Of a stretch of DNA of 64,000 bases, positions 52,653 through 61,717 are shown piece after piece; within the stretch, counting starts at the first letter, position 1, and every line of letters begins with the position of its first letter. The DNA is from Paraburkholderia hiiakae (GTDB taxonomy: Bacteria > Pseudomonadota > Gammaproteobacteria > Burkholderiales > Burkholderiaceae), in assembly GCF_904848665.1 (NCBI RefSeq), contig NZ_CAJHCQ010000001.1, forward strand, positions 310,001 through 374,000. Direction: 5' to 3'. Below the pieces are notes generated by a model that had not been told where the DNA came from, did no database searches, and worked only from the letters and a program-made list of their open reading frames with translations. A program made the position numbers and the translations under genes.

Positions 52653-54128
52653 ATGGAAAAAGCCGTTCTCCGCAACATCGTCATCAACTTCGCCGGGCTC
52701 ATCGCGCCGACGCTCGTCTCGTTGATGACCGTACCGGCCTACATCAAGCTGCTGGGCGTCGAGCGCTACGGCGTGATCAATCTCGTGTGGGCGCTGATCG
52801 GCTACTTCAGCCTGCTCGATCTGGGCACGAGCCTCGCGACCGAAAACCAGATCGCCAAGGTGCGCCGTGCCGAAGGCGACGCCGTCGAACGGATCTTCTT
52901 CGGCGCATGTTTTCTGAACCTGTGCACCGGCATCATTGGTGGGCTCGTCGTATGGTCGTGCGCATCGCTCTACATCACGTACGCCATGCACATCGAACCC
53001 GTGTTCCGCCACGAGCTGATGAGCATCCTGCCGTGGATCGCCGTGGCCGTGCCGCTTGCGAACGTCACGTGGGTGTTCGCGGGCGCGATCACGGCCGTCG
53101 AGCGCTTTGGCAGCTACAACACGAACCAGACGCTCGGCACGTTCCTGTTCCAGGTGCTGCCGCTCGCCGCCGCCTACTGGCTCTCACCGACACTTTCGGT
53201 GGCGATTCCGGCCGCCGTCATCGCGCGTCTGATCGCGGGCGTGCTGCTCGGCTTCGCCACTTTCCGAGCGCTCGGCATCACACGTCTGCGCAAGCCCGAG
53301 CGCAAGGTCATGGCCGATCTGTTCGCCTACGGCAAATGGACGCTGCTCTTTTCGGGCGCGGGCGCGATTGCCGGCACGCTCGACCGCGTGCTGGTCGGCG
53401 CGATTCTGGGTGCGCGCTTCGTGACGTTCTACTCCGCGCCGCAGAACCTCGTCACGCGCCTGAACATGCTGCCTTCCGCCATGCTGCGCACACTGTTTCC
53501 GCGCCTTTCCGCTGCGACGCACGAAGATGCGCACAAGCTCGCGCGCGACGCACTCGCGTTCCTGAACGGCGTGTTCACGCCGTGCATGATCGTCGCGCTC
53601 TTCGCGCTCAAGCCCTTCCTCGAAATCTGGCTCGGCGCGGCGATCGCAGAGGCTGCGGCGCCGGTCGGGCGCGTGCTCGTCATCAGCGTATGGCTTGCCG
53701 GACAGTCGGGCATTCTCGGCATCCTGATCCAGGCGCAGGCGAATCCACGTAGCGTCGCGCGCATCAGCTGGCTGCAACTGCCCTTCTTCGCCGCTGCGCT
53801 CTGGGGCGCGACGCACGCATTCGGCCTCGTCGGCACGGGCGTCGTCGTCGTGGCCAAAGCGCTGTGCGATTACGTCGTCTACACGTACTTTGCCCGCGTG
53901 CAAACGCGCGGCATCGTCGGCAACATGCTGACGCACCTCGCGTTCCTCGTTATCGCGTTCGCCCTCGCCTGTCTGCCGCTCGGCATCGCGGCGGCAGCGG
54001 CGATCGCGCTTGCCACGGTGGCAGCCAATCTTGCGCTGTCACTGCATCAATCTGCGGAGTTGCGCAAGCTCGCGCGGCGCTTCGTGATGCGTACGCGCGT
54101 GTCTCAGGGCCAGGATCGGCTTACGTGA
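52653..54128 (+). CDS. Wzx-like oligosaccharide flippase
   Basis: A 491-residue membrane protein with about 12-14 helices of the polysaccharide transporter (PST/MOP) family, which turns lipid-linked repeat units to the periplasm. It begins RNIVINFAGLIAPTLVSLMTVPAYIKLLGVERYGVI, the typical family N-terminus. Its gene follows the acyltransferase by 28 bases and converges on a GT4 gene. With the polymerase at 57837 it suggests a Wzx/Wzy system distinct from the ABC-type O-antigen locus. Confidence 0.92.
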   Translation: MEKAVLRNIVINFAGLIAPTLVSLMTVPAYIKLLGVERYGVINLVWALIGYFSLLDLGTSLATENQIAKVRRAEGDAVERIFFGACFLNLCTGIIGGLVVWSCASLYITYAMHIEPVFRHELMSILPWIAVAVPLANVTWVFAGAITAVERFGSYNTNQTLGTFLFQVLPLAAAYWLSPTLSVAIPAAVIARLIAGVLLGFATFRALGITRLRKPERKVMADLFAYGKWTLLFSGAGAIAGTLDRVLVGAILGARFVTFYSAPQNLVTRLNMLPSAMLRTLFPRLSAATHEDAHKLARDALAFLNGVFTPCMIVALFALKPFLEIWLGAAIAEAAAPVGRVLVISVWLAGQSGILGILIQAQANPRSVARISWLQLPFFAAALWGATHAFGLVGTGVVVVAKALCDYVVYTYFARVQTRGIVGNMLTHLAFLVIAFALACLPLGIAAAAAIALATVAANLALSLHQSAELRKLARRFVMRTRVSQGQDRLT

Positions 54129-54203
54129 ATTGAGCGATTGTCAGGCGGATAGAGGGGAAGTCGGCCGAGCGGGCAACGCAGATCGAGCGCGTTGCCCCGA
54201 AAC

Positions 54204-55325
54204 TCAAGGCAAAACGTTGCGCGACGGCGCAGCAGCCACGGCCTCGCGGCCGCGCGGTGAACGCGCCGCCGCGAGCGCCTGCTCGTAAAGCGCCACATAG
54301 CCGTCGCACACCGTCTGCGCGGAGAACTGCCCGAGATTGCTCTGACCGCGCTTGGCCAGCAGCGCGCGAAACGCGGGATCGTCGAGCAGGCGCACGATGG
54401 CCTGCGTGAGCGCCTGCGGCTCTGCCGCCGGCACGAGCAGCGCAGCCTCTTCGCCGCCCACCATCTCGGGGTTGCCGTCCACGCGCGTCGCCACCACGGC
54501 GCAGCCGGACTCGCGGGCCTCGCACAGCACGAGCCCGCCGGGCTCGCGGTGCGCGGCGTTCACGAAGACGTCCGTTTGTGCGAGATAGCCCGTCGGGTTG
54601 GCGACAAAACCGGTGAAGTGCGCGCGGTCGGCCACGCCGAGCTCGCGCGCGAGCGCTTGCATCATCTCGCGATCCGGCCCGTCGCCGACGAGGTAGAGAT
54701 GGGCGTGCGCAAAACGCTCCGGCAGTGCGGCGAACGCGCGCAGCAGGTCATGAATACCCTTGCGCTCGTACATGCCCGCCACCGTCGTGATCGCAGGACG
54801 GTGCAGCTCGGGCGCGGGCCCCAGCGGCAAGCCGCTGCGGCGCGGCGAGCCCACGGTGCCGTTGCGCACCACCGAGAGCTTGGCGGCAGGCACGCCGCGC
54901 GCTTCCATGGACTTCGCGACGACACCCGTCACGGCGACGACACGGTCCGCAAGCCGCATCAGCACGGCGCTCTTCTGGAACTCGTTGTGCACGGTCGCGA
55001 ACAGCACGTAAGGCCGGCGCACGCAGGCGAAACGCGCGAGCATCGTGCCCGTCACCATGTGCGCGTGCACGATGTCGGGCTGGAACTCGCGAATGAGCCG
55101 CCGATAGCGCGCGAGCATCGCCGGCGCGCGGCGCAGCTGGCGCGATTGCGGCACGTGCACGTGGCGCACGCCATTGCTCGCGTAGAGCGATTCGAATTCG
55201 CCGCCGGAGGACGCGACGACCACGTCGTGGCCCGCCTGCGCCTGCAGGCAGGCGAGGTCCGTCATCATGTTGACGATGCCGTTGCCGATCAGTTGAGCGT
55301 GATTGGCCAGATGGATGATTTTCAT
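54204..55325 (-). CDS. Family 4 glycosyltransferase
   Basis: A 373-residue GT-B enzyme. It begins KIIHLANHAQLIGNGIVNMM, has IVHAHMVTGTMLARF, ITTVAGMYERKGIHDLLRAF and the E-x7-E element in HREPGGLVLCEARESGCAVVA. Donor domain signatures are normal. The ATG at 55325 matches the family N-terminus; much longer in-frame reading upstream is not supported. It lies 167 bases downstream of the next GT gene, so it may have its own promoter. Confidence 0.9.
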   Translation of the reverse strand: MKIIHLANHAQLIGNGIVNMMTDLACLQAQAGHDVVVASSGGEFESLYASNGVRHVHVPQSRQLRRAPAMLARYRRLIREFQPDIVHAHMVTGTMLARFACVRRPYVLFATVHNEFQKSAVLMRLADRVVAVTGVVAKSMEARGVPAAKLSVVRNGTVGSPRRSGLPLGPAPELHRPAITTVAGMYERKGIHDLLRAFAALPERFAHAHLYLVGDGPDREMMQALARELGVADRAHFTGFVANPTGYLAQTDVFVNAAHREPGGLVLCEARESGCAVVATRVDGNPEMVGGEEAALLVPAAEPQALTQAIVRLLDDPAFRALLAKRGQSNLGQFSAQTVCDGYVALYEQALAAARSPRGREAVAAAPSRNVLP

Positions 55326-55492
55326 GCTGCGCCCAGGTCCGTCCCGCGGTGAGAAAAGCGGCCTCTGCCGCCGTTTCGCCTGACCGGCGCGCGAACACCG
55401 CGCACCGGCAACATGCCGATCATAAAAAGGGCGCGTGGGCGCGTCTGTGCGGCTGCGCTCGCTCGGATGCGGGCGCCTCGCCCGCCGCTCAA

Positions 55493-56647
55493 TCAGCTTT
55501 GGTCCAGCACCTCGCGATACACCGCAGCCACCTGCGAAGCCACCGCCGCGTAGTCGAAACGGCTGCGCGCGTACTGGCGGCAGCTCTCGGCATCCGGCAG
55601 TGGATGCGTGCCGAGCAGGCAATCGACAATGCCACGGCCGATCGCATTGAAACCGATCGAGGGCAGCACGAGCCCTGCTGAAAGCGGCGCTACCGCCTCG
55701 GGCAGGCCGCCCACCGGCGTCACCAGCACCGGCGTGCCCGCCGCCAGCGATTCGACCGTGGTCAACCCGAAGCCTTCGAGCGTGACCGTGGGCACGACGC
55801 TCAGATCGGCGGCGCGATACCACAAGGGCAAATCCTCGTCGGAGACAAAGCCCGCGAGCGTGACGTGAGACTCCAGCCCGCGCGCCGCGATGCGGGCCCG
55901 CAACTGAGCTTCCAGCATGCCTTTGCCGGCAATCGTCAGATGCACGTCCGGCACGGACTGCTTGACCACGAACATCGCGTCGATCAGATCCTCGAGGCCC
56001 ATGCGGGGAACGAGGCGCCGAATGCAGAAGAGCTGCGGCCGGTCCTGATGCAAGCCGAGCCGCTCGCGCGCCTGCGCTTTCGTATGCGGCGTATCGAAGC
56101 GCGCGACGTCGACGCAGCCGGGCACGACCCGAATCGACTCCTCCGGAATGCGGTAATCGGTTTGCAGCACGCGAGCGAACGCCTGCGAAAGCACGATGTG
56201 CCGGCGCGCGCCGCGATAGACCGTTTGCTCGATCGCGTGCCGCACGGCATGCGAAAGCTTGCCGCGCCCGGACGCCGACGATTCGGCCGCCCACGGCCCG
56301 TGGAAATGCACGATGCGCGGCACGCGCGCGAACACACCGAGCGTGGGTGCGGCGTAGAGTGCGAAATGGCTGGCCACGACGTCGGGCGCTCGGGCGCGCT
56401 TGAGCCGGATCGAGTGCCGGCGCGCGCCGCGCAGTCGCGCGCCCAGACCGTCGCGCTCACCCGCGAACGCCTGCACGAGGCCGTTGGTCTCCGTCTGCAC
56501 GTTCCCGGTGCCGGCCACGAGGCCGCGCACGTCCACGCCCTGCGCCGGCAGGGATTGGATCAAGGCCATGAACATCCGGTCGAGTCCGCCTGGGCGCTCC
56601 CGAAACCAGTGCATGCCGATCTGAAGCGAGTCGATACGCTCGGTCAT
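55493..56647 (-). CDS. Family 4 glycosyltransferase
   Basis: A 384-residue GT-B enzyme. It has IGMHWFRERPGGLDRMFMAL (glycine-rich acceptor loop), RIVHFHGPWAAES, LFCIRRLVPRMGLEDLIDAM and TLEGFGLTTVESLAAGTPVLVT with E-x7-E. I chose the ATG at 56647, overlapping the upstream stop as ATGA; the open frame extends 278 further residues upstream, inside the neighbouring gene. It is part of the GNAT-polymerase-GT-GT run. Confidence 0.9.
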   Translation of the reverse strand: MTERIDSLQIGMHWFRERPGGLDRMFMALIQSLPAQGVDVRGLVAGTGNVQTETNGLVQAFAGERDGLGARLRGARRHSIRLKRARAPDVVASHFALYAAPTLGVFARVPRIVHFHGPWAAESSASGRGKLSHAVRHAIEQTVYRGARRHIVLSQAFARVLQTDYRIPEESIRVVPGCVDVARFDTPHTKAQARERLGLHQDRPQLFCIRRLVPRMGLEDLIDAMFVVKQSVPDVHLTIAGKGMLEAQLRARIAARGLESHVTLAGFVSDEDLPLWYRAADLSVVPTVTLEGFGLTTVESLAAGTPVLVTPVGGLPEAVAPLSAGLVLPSIGFNAIGRGIVDCLLGTHPLPDAESCRQYARSRFDYAAVASQVAAVYREVLDQS

Positions 56648-57840
56648 GATCGTGCCGACATCGCGGGCGCCGCGACCTGCGCCCGCCTGGCTGCGTCGCT
56701 TCGCGCGATCTCCTCGTACAGCGCGAGATAGCGCTCGGCCATGGCCTGCCACGTGAGCGTTTTGGCAAGCTCGCGCGCCGCGCGCCCCATTTCGCGCGCA
56801 TAGTCGCGGTCGCGGGCAACGCGCTCGACGGCGCTCGCAAGGCCTTCCACGTCCTCGGGGCTCTCGAGCACCACGCCGCAACGGCTGTCGATCACTTCGG
56901 AGCCGCCCGCCGTCGCCACCGTGATGACGGGCAGACCCGCCGCCAGCGCTTCGAGCATGACGAGGCTCATCGCTTCGTAGCGCGAAGGAAACACGAAGGC
57001 GTCGACCGAGCGCATCAACGCTGGCATGTCCTTCACCAGATCGAGGAAATGCACGCGATCGGCCACGCCCAGCTCGCGCGCGAGCGCGGGATAGGGGCTG
57101 TTGCGCAGGATCCCGGCCACGGCGAGATGCACGTGCGCCGGCGTCGACGCGAGCGCGCGCAGCACGGCGTCGAGGTTCTTGCGCGACACGCGCAAATCGC
57201 CCGCGAAGAGCAGCATGAACGGTTCGCCTGGAAGTCCGAATCGATCGCGTTCGCTTGCGCCCGGCGAGAACTGGCAGGCGTCGACGCCGTTGTGGATCAC
57301 GCGCAGGCTGCCCGGCTCGATGCCGAGCGCGCGCACCTCTTCGCCCACCTTGTGCGACACCGGCACGACCACGCGCGAGCGGCGAAACGCCCAGCGTTCG
57401 CACCACGCGTTCAGGCGCGTATAGATCACCTGATAGGCGCCATACCAGCCGTCGGCGAGCCGGAACGGATAGAAGCCGCACCGATACCAGCCGTCATGCA
57501 CGAAATGCACGGCGTTCACATCCGCGCGCGTCCAGGTGATGAAGCCATTGACATGCACGATGTCGAACTCGCGGCGGTGAGCCCGGATCCACACGGCGCT
57601 TTTGATCGCGAACATCTGGTACTGGAGCAGGCGGCTCGGCAGGCGGCTTTCGCGGATCGGCACGTGGCGCACACGAGGATGCGCGAGCAGTTCCGGCGCG
57701 ACCATCGAGGACACGATCGTGACGTGATGCCCCGCCGCCAGCAACGCGCGCGCGATTTCATAGTTCACGCGCCCTTGCCCGTCGTTATCCCTCACGACGT
57801 GCGTGACGATCAGCACTCGCAGTGCGCTGGCGGCGTTCAT
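56644..57840 (-). CDS. Family 4 glycosyltransferase
   Basis: A 398-residue GT-B enzyme. The N-terminus is RVLIVTHVVRDNDGQGRVNYEIARALL, followed by HNGVD, LLFAGDLRVSRKNLDAVLRAL and PSRYEAMSLVMLEALAAGLPVITV with E-x7-E. It is coupled to the polymerase gene upstream (ATGA overlap at 57837-57840) and to the next GT gene downstream. Probably one of three transferases building the repeat unit exported by the flippase. Confidence 0.9.
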   Translation of the reverse strand: MNAASALRVLIVTHVVRDNDGQGRVNYEIARALLAAGHHVTIVSSMVAPELLAHPRVRHVPIRESRLPSRLLQYQMFAIKSAVWIRAHRREFDIVHVNGFITWTRADVNAVHFVHDGWYRCGFYPFRLADGWYGAYQVIYTRLNAWCERWAFRRSRVVVPVSHKVGEEVRALGIEPGSLRVIHNGVDACQFSPGASERDRFGLPGEPFMLLFAGDLRVSRKNLDAVLRALASTPAHVHLAVAGILRNSPYPALARELGVADRVHFLDLVKDMPALMRSVDAFVFPSRYEAMSLVMLEALAAGLPVITVATAGGSEVIDSRCGVVLESPEDVEGLASAVERVARDRDYAREMGRAARELAKTLTWQAMAERYLALYEEIARSDAARRAQVAAPAMSARS

Positions 57841-59396
57841 GCGCGCCTCCGCCGGCGCGCGCGGGCGATTGCCTCGTTGCGCCGCTGCTGTTCGCGCGAG
57901 TAGCGCACGCCGATCACCGGCATCACCACGCCGAACATGAAGTACATCCCGCTGGAACCCTGCATCGTATCGATCATGACCATGATGGCGAGAATCGCGA
58001 TCGCCACGCCCACGACGGAAATCGCGAAGCGGTCGCCCGGCCGCGCGAGGCTCGCGAGAAAAGCCCGCCAGAGCAGTGCAACGAGCCCGGTCACGTAGAG
58101 CAACCCGCCGCCCCAGCCGAGCACCCAGACGATGTCAACCACGCCGCTGTCGAGCGACGCGATGATCTGCGCGTGCGGGTCGGCGAGCTTTGCGGCAAGC
58201 CCCGTCGAGCCAAGACCGTGTCCGGCAAAACTCTCTTCGGCGATCGAGGCAAAATTGGTGTAAAAGCCTTGGCGTGCCTGAAAGCTGTTGTCCTCGCTGA
58301 GGTTCCCGATGGTGGCCATGCGCTTCGCGAGCGGCGCGGTGATCTGATCGATCAGAAGCATGGGCGTGCACAGCCCGGCGAACAGCAAAATGGCCATGAT
58401 GAGCCGCAAACGGCTGCGCACATCGAGCATGGCAAGCGGATAGATGAGGCCGATGACGACCGCGCCCCACGACGTGCGCACCGCCGTGAACAGCAGCGCC
58501 GGCACGCCCGCAATGCCCGCGGCGATTTTCAGCTTGCTGGGCGACGCGATCGACATGAGAAGGCCGACCATCATCGTCATGGAGAACGGCCCGGCGGAGT
58601 TCATCGTGCTGCAAATGCGCATGCCGAATGGCACGGGGCTGCCCGACGACGACTCCATGCCCGACTGGGCAAGCCAGAATATGGTCCACGGCGGCGGCGA
58701 CACGTATTGATAGATCCCGTAAAAGCCCATCAGGATCGTGCCCCAGACGAACGTCTTGAACAGCACCTGCCGAAATTGCGGATAGAGCCGCCAGTTCTGC
58801 ATGATGTACCAGCCGATGAAGATCGGCTGCACCCAGCCGACCATCGTGTAGGTGGCGGGCACGATGCCGAACTGGGCCACACCCAGCACGTAGCCATACG
58901 CGACGGCGATCAGCAGCATGATGAGCGGCGCGGCGCGGCGCTGGCCGAGCTGCCGATAGTTCAGCACCATCGAAATGCCGCACAGGCTCGCCGCAACGAA
59001 CGGCGTCATCATGATGATGCTGGTCGAGTTGAACGCGCCGTTAAAGAAGTCCGCGAAGCGCCGCACTTCCGGCGTGAGGAAGAACAGCCAGCATACGTAC
59101 GACAGATAGTGGGCCGGATAGCGCCGGTACAGCCAGTACGCGACCGCGCAGCCCATCGGCATGAAGGTCATCTCGAGCAGACGCCCTTGATGCGCGAGGA
59201 TCAAGGCGAACGTGAGCAAGAACATGGCCATCGGCGTGGCGAACGGGCCGATCAGGAAGCGCGACATCGAGCGCGAGCGGGCAGGCGCGCGGGCGCGCAC
59301 CGGCCTGCGTGCCGGGATCGGGCCGGGTGCGGAGCCGGGCAAGGAGCCGGGTCGTGACCCGGGCAGCGACCCGGGCATGGCAGTAGCCTCACTCAT
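57837..59396 (-). CDS. Wzy/O-antigen-ligase-like membrane protein
   Basis: A 519-residue protein with an Arg/Pro/Gly-rich N-terminal tail and about 11 helices from residue 48. The later part, ICSTMNSAGPFSMTMMVGLLM, then TSWGAVVIG and FAGHGLGSTG, matches the Wzy_C/O-antigen ligase family pattern, where a large periplasmic loop precedes G-x-G. It should polymerise or ligate lipid-linked units in the periplasm. GAGGG lies six bases before the ATG. It sits between the GNAT gene (nine-base gap) and a GT gene. Confidence 0.85.
   Translation of the reverse strand: MSEATAMPGSLPGSRPGSLPGSAPGPIPARRPVRARAPARSRSMSRFLIGPFATPMAMFLLTFALILAHQGRLLEMTFMPMGCAVAYWLYRRYPAHYLSYVCWLFFLTPEVRRFADFFNGAFNSTSIIMMTPFVAASLCGISMVLNYRQLGQRRAAPLIMLLIAVAYGYVLGVAQFGIVPATYTMVGWVQPIFIGWYIMQNWRLYPQFRQVLFKTFVWGTILMGFYGIYQYVSPPPWTIFWLAQSGMESSSGSPVPFGMRICSTMNSAGPFSMTMMVGLLMSIASPSKLKIAAGIAGVPALLFTAVRTSWGAVVIGLIYPLAMLDVRSRLRLIMAILLFAGLCTPMLLIDQITAPLAKRMATIGNLSEDNSFQARQGFYTNFASIAEESFAGHGLGSTGLAAKLADPHAQIIASLDSGVVDIVWVLGWGGGLLYVTGLVALLWRAFLASLARPGDRFAISVVGVAIAILAIMVMIDTMQGSSGMYFMFGVVMPVIGVRYSREQQRRNEAIARARRRRRA
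59316..59375 (-). repeat. Pro-Gly-Ser repeat at the N-terminus of the polymerase gene
   Basis: The first 27 codons of the polymerase gene encode repeated PGS/PGx triplets (PGSLPGSRPGSLPGSAPG). At DNA level CCCGGC/GAGCCGGG-like units recur about every nine to twelve bases. The tail is cytoplasmic if the first helix is at about residue 48. Confidence 0.75.
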
Positions 59397-59405
59397 CTCG
59401 CGCCC

Positions 59406-59939
59406 TCAAAGCAGCTCGAACGTGCTCGCGGCGGAAAGCGCGCCGCGCTCGCGCCGCCGCGCGGTGAACGTGCCGTGCTCGCCGCGCATCTGCCGCACGA
59501 GCCCGATGAACGGCACGCCGTGCTCCAGAAACGGCCCTTCCGTCTTACGAAAGCCGAACTGCTCGTAAAAACCCTTCAGGCTCGCCGGCGCGCTCACGCG
59601 CACGGCGCGCCCCGGCCAGCGCTGCGCGATCGCCGCAAGCGAGCGCTCGATCAGCATCTCTGCCGTGCCGTCGCCGCGCCGCGCGGGGCTCGTGAGCACC
59701 TTGTCGATGGTGATTTCGGGGTCCTCGGCGTCGCCGGGCTGGATGCGCGCATAGGCGACCACCGGCATGGGCCGGCCCATGTCCTCGACGGCGAACACAT
59801 GCAGCGCGCGCTCGTCGTGCCCGTCGGCGTCGAGACATACGTGGGACTGTTCGACAACGAACACAGCGCTACGCGCCCGCATGACCAGATACAGCTCGCG
59901 TGCGGTGAACTGTTCGAATTCGAGCGTTTTCCAGTTCAT
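59406..59939 (-). CDS. ElaA-like GNAT acetyltransferase
   Basis: A 177-residue GNAT protein. It opens WKTLEFEQFTARELYLVM, then VFVVEQSHVCLDADGHDE, the ElaA pattern, with a Q/R-x-x-G-x-G/A-like acetyl-CoA loop in SPARRGDGTAEMLI and a FYEQFGF C-terminal element. Most ElaA proteins are of unknown substrate. It is the first gene of the leftward polysaccharide unit and is divergent from the carrier-protein operon across 269 bases, so it could belong functionally to either. Confidence 0.85.
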   Translation of the reverse strand: MNWKTLEFEQFTARELYLVMRARSAVFVVEQSHVCLDADGHDERALHVFAVEDMGRPMPVVAYARIQPGDAEDPEITIDKVLTSPARRGDGTAEMLIERSLAAIAQRWPGRAVRVSAPASLKGFYEQFGFRKTEGPFLEHGVPFIGLVRQMRGEHGTFTARRRERGALSAASTFELL

Positions 59940-60208
59940 TGATCCTCCTCAAGCTTTCGTTCCTTCGCGACACGCGGTGTCGCCATGGCCACACGTTACG
60001 CCTCGCGACCCGTCGATCTCCGTGCGGAAGCGAACCGACGATGCTGCATCGCGATCCGTTTAATACGAACAACCGGCACGCCTGGCTGCCCGCGCAACGC
60101 TTGAATCGCCGGAGCACCGCGCACAAGGCAGTCCGGGACATCGACTTTTAGCCGTGAAGATCCAACCCCAAGCGTCCAAGCGACCTTTTCTCTGAAGGGG
60201 GCAATTTC

Positions 60209-60460
60209 ATGAAAACAGCACTGCGCCGCATCCTGTCCGAGTCCGCCCGTCTCGACGTACCGCCCGACACCCTGGCGGACGACGCCGATCTCTACGCCGC
60301 CGGGCTCTCGTCGCTCGCGACCGTGCACCTGATGCTCGCGATCGAGGACGAATTCGGCATCGAGATTCCCGACCGGATGCTCACCCGCCGGCTCTTTTCC
60401 AGCATCGATTCGCTTGCCGCGGCCGTGACCGAGCTTCAGCAGGCAAAGGCGGCCGTATGA
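60209..60460 (+). CDS. Acyl carrier protein
   Basis: An 83-residue four-helix carrier protein. The phosphopantetheine site is AAGLSSLATVHL, where the usual D-S-L is S-S-L (second Ser is the attachment site), followed by AIEDEFGIEIPDRML. AAGGGGG lies upstream of the ATG. Its stop overlaps the next gene as ATGA. Presence of a ligase of the amino acid:[carrier protein] type two genes downstream suggests the cargo is an amino acid, not a fatty acid. It is the first gene of the plus-strand unit. Confidence 0.93.
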   Translation: MKTALRRILSESARLDVPPDTLADDADLYAAGLSSLATVHLMLAIEDEFGIEIPDRMLTRRLFSSIDSLAAAVTELQQAKAAV

Positions 60461-61716
60461 ACGCGCCGTTGATGCAAGACGCCGCGCCCGCCACAGGTGA
60501 CGCGCCGGCCGCCCCGCTCACCGCCATTGAGCCGGCCGCGAGCTGGCGTGCCGCCGCGCAGCGCGCAATGCAAGTTGCGGCGCAGCACGCCGATTCCGTG
60601 GACCGGGAAGCGCGCTTCCCGACCGAGGCCTTCGACGCCCTGCGCCGCGAGCGCCTGCTCTCGGCCATGGTGCCGACGCGCTTTGGCGGCGCGGGCCTCT
60701 CGCTCGCGGATGTCGCGACGATCTGCGAAACGCTCGCGCAGGGTTGCGCCTCGACCGCCATGGTCTACGCCATGCACCAGATCCAGGTGGCCTGCGTCGA
60801 GGAACACGGCAGCGGCACGCCGTGGCACGAGGCGCTGCTCGAGCGAATCGTTTCCGAACAACTGCTGCTGGCCTCGGCAACGTCTGAGGAAACCATCGGC
60901 GGTGCAATGCGCACGAGCGCCTGCGCGGTCGAGGTGGACGGCGAGCGTTTTCGGATCGAAAAGCTCGCGCCGACGATCTCGTATGGCGCGCAGGCCGACA
61001 GCATTCTCGTCACGGCCCGCCGCAACGCGGAAGCCGCCGCCTCCGACCAGGTGATGATCGTCACGCTGCGCGAGCAAACCACGCTGGAAAAGCGCGGCGT
61101 GTGGGACTCGATGGGCATGCGCGGCACCTGTAGCGAAGGCTTTCGCTTCATCGCGAGCGGCGACGCCACGCAAATCCTGCCCACGCCGTTCAGCGAAATC
61201 GCCGACCAGACCATGCTGCCGGTCTCGCACACGCTGTGGGCGGCCGTGTGGACGGGGGTGGCTGGCGACGCCGTGAACCGCGCGAAGGCGTTCTTCCGCG
61301 CCCAGGCGCGCGCGAAGCCCGGCTCGGTGCCGCCGGCCGGCATGCGCCTCGCTCAAGCCACGGGCCTCCTGCAGATGATGCAGGCGCGCCTCGCCGTCGC
61401 GCTCGACGCCGCGCGCACCGCGCACAACGCCAAGCACGGCGCGAACCAGGCCGACTTGCCGCTTTCGGCGCTGCTCGGCTTCGCCTCCGACATGAACACG
61501 CTCAAGACGAGTGTCTCGACCACGGCGCTGCAGGTGGTCCAGGAAGTTCTGATGATCGTCGGCATGGCGGGCTACAAGAACGGCACGGAATACAGCGTGG
61601 GCCGCCACCTGCGCGACCTCTACTCCGCGCCGCTGATGATCAACAACGACCGCATCGCGCAGAACACCGCGAGCCTGCTGCTGGCCCAGCGTCCTGCCGC
61701 TCCTGGGGGAGTCTGA
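60457..61716 (+). CDS. Acyl-CoA/acyl-ACP dehydrogenase-like flavoprotein
   Basis: A 419-residue protein of the acyl-CoA dehydrogenase fold. It shows FPTEAFDALRRERLLSAMVP with FGGAGLSLADVA, STAMVYAMHQIQ, and the FAD/substrate middle domain GVWDSMGMRGTCSEGF; the C-terminal helical domain ends IVGMAGYKNGTEYSVGRHLRDLYSAPL. The usual catalytic Glu position could not be fixed by eye. Coupled to the carrier gene, it probably oxidises a carrier-bound acyl or aminoacyl group. FAD-linked oxidation of an aminoacyl thioester is known from pyrrole and related pathways. Confidence 0.9.
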   Translation: MNAPLMQDAAPATGDAPAAPLTAIEPAASWRAAAQRAMQVAAQHADSVDREARFPTEAFDALRRERLLSAMVPTRFGGAGLSLADVATICETLAQGCASTAMVYAMHQIQVACVEEHGSGTPWHEALLERIVSEQLLLASATSEETIGGAMRTSACAVEVDGERFRIEKLAPTISYGAQADSILVTARRNAEAAASDQVMIVTLREQTTLEKRGVWDSMGMRGTCSEGFRFIASGDATQILPTPFSEIADQTMLPVSHTLWAAVWTGVAGDAVNRAKAFFRAQARAKPGSVPPAGMRLAQATGLLQMMQARLAVALDAARTAHNAKHGANQADLPLSALLGFASDMNTLKTSVSTTALQVVQEVLMIVGMAGYKNGTEYSVGRHLRDLYSAPLMINNDRIAQNTASLLLAQRPAAPGGV

Positions 61717-61717
61717 A

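Noticed and set aside
57822..59357. About 510-codon plus-strand frame opposite the polymerase
   Set aside because: Extremely charged, repeat-like peptide; the minus strand encodes a proper polytopic protein.
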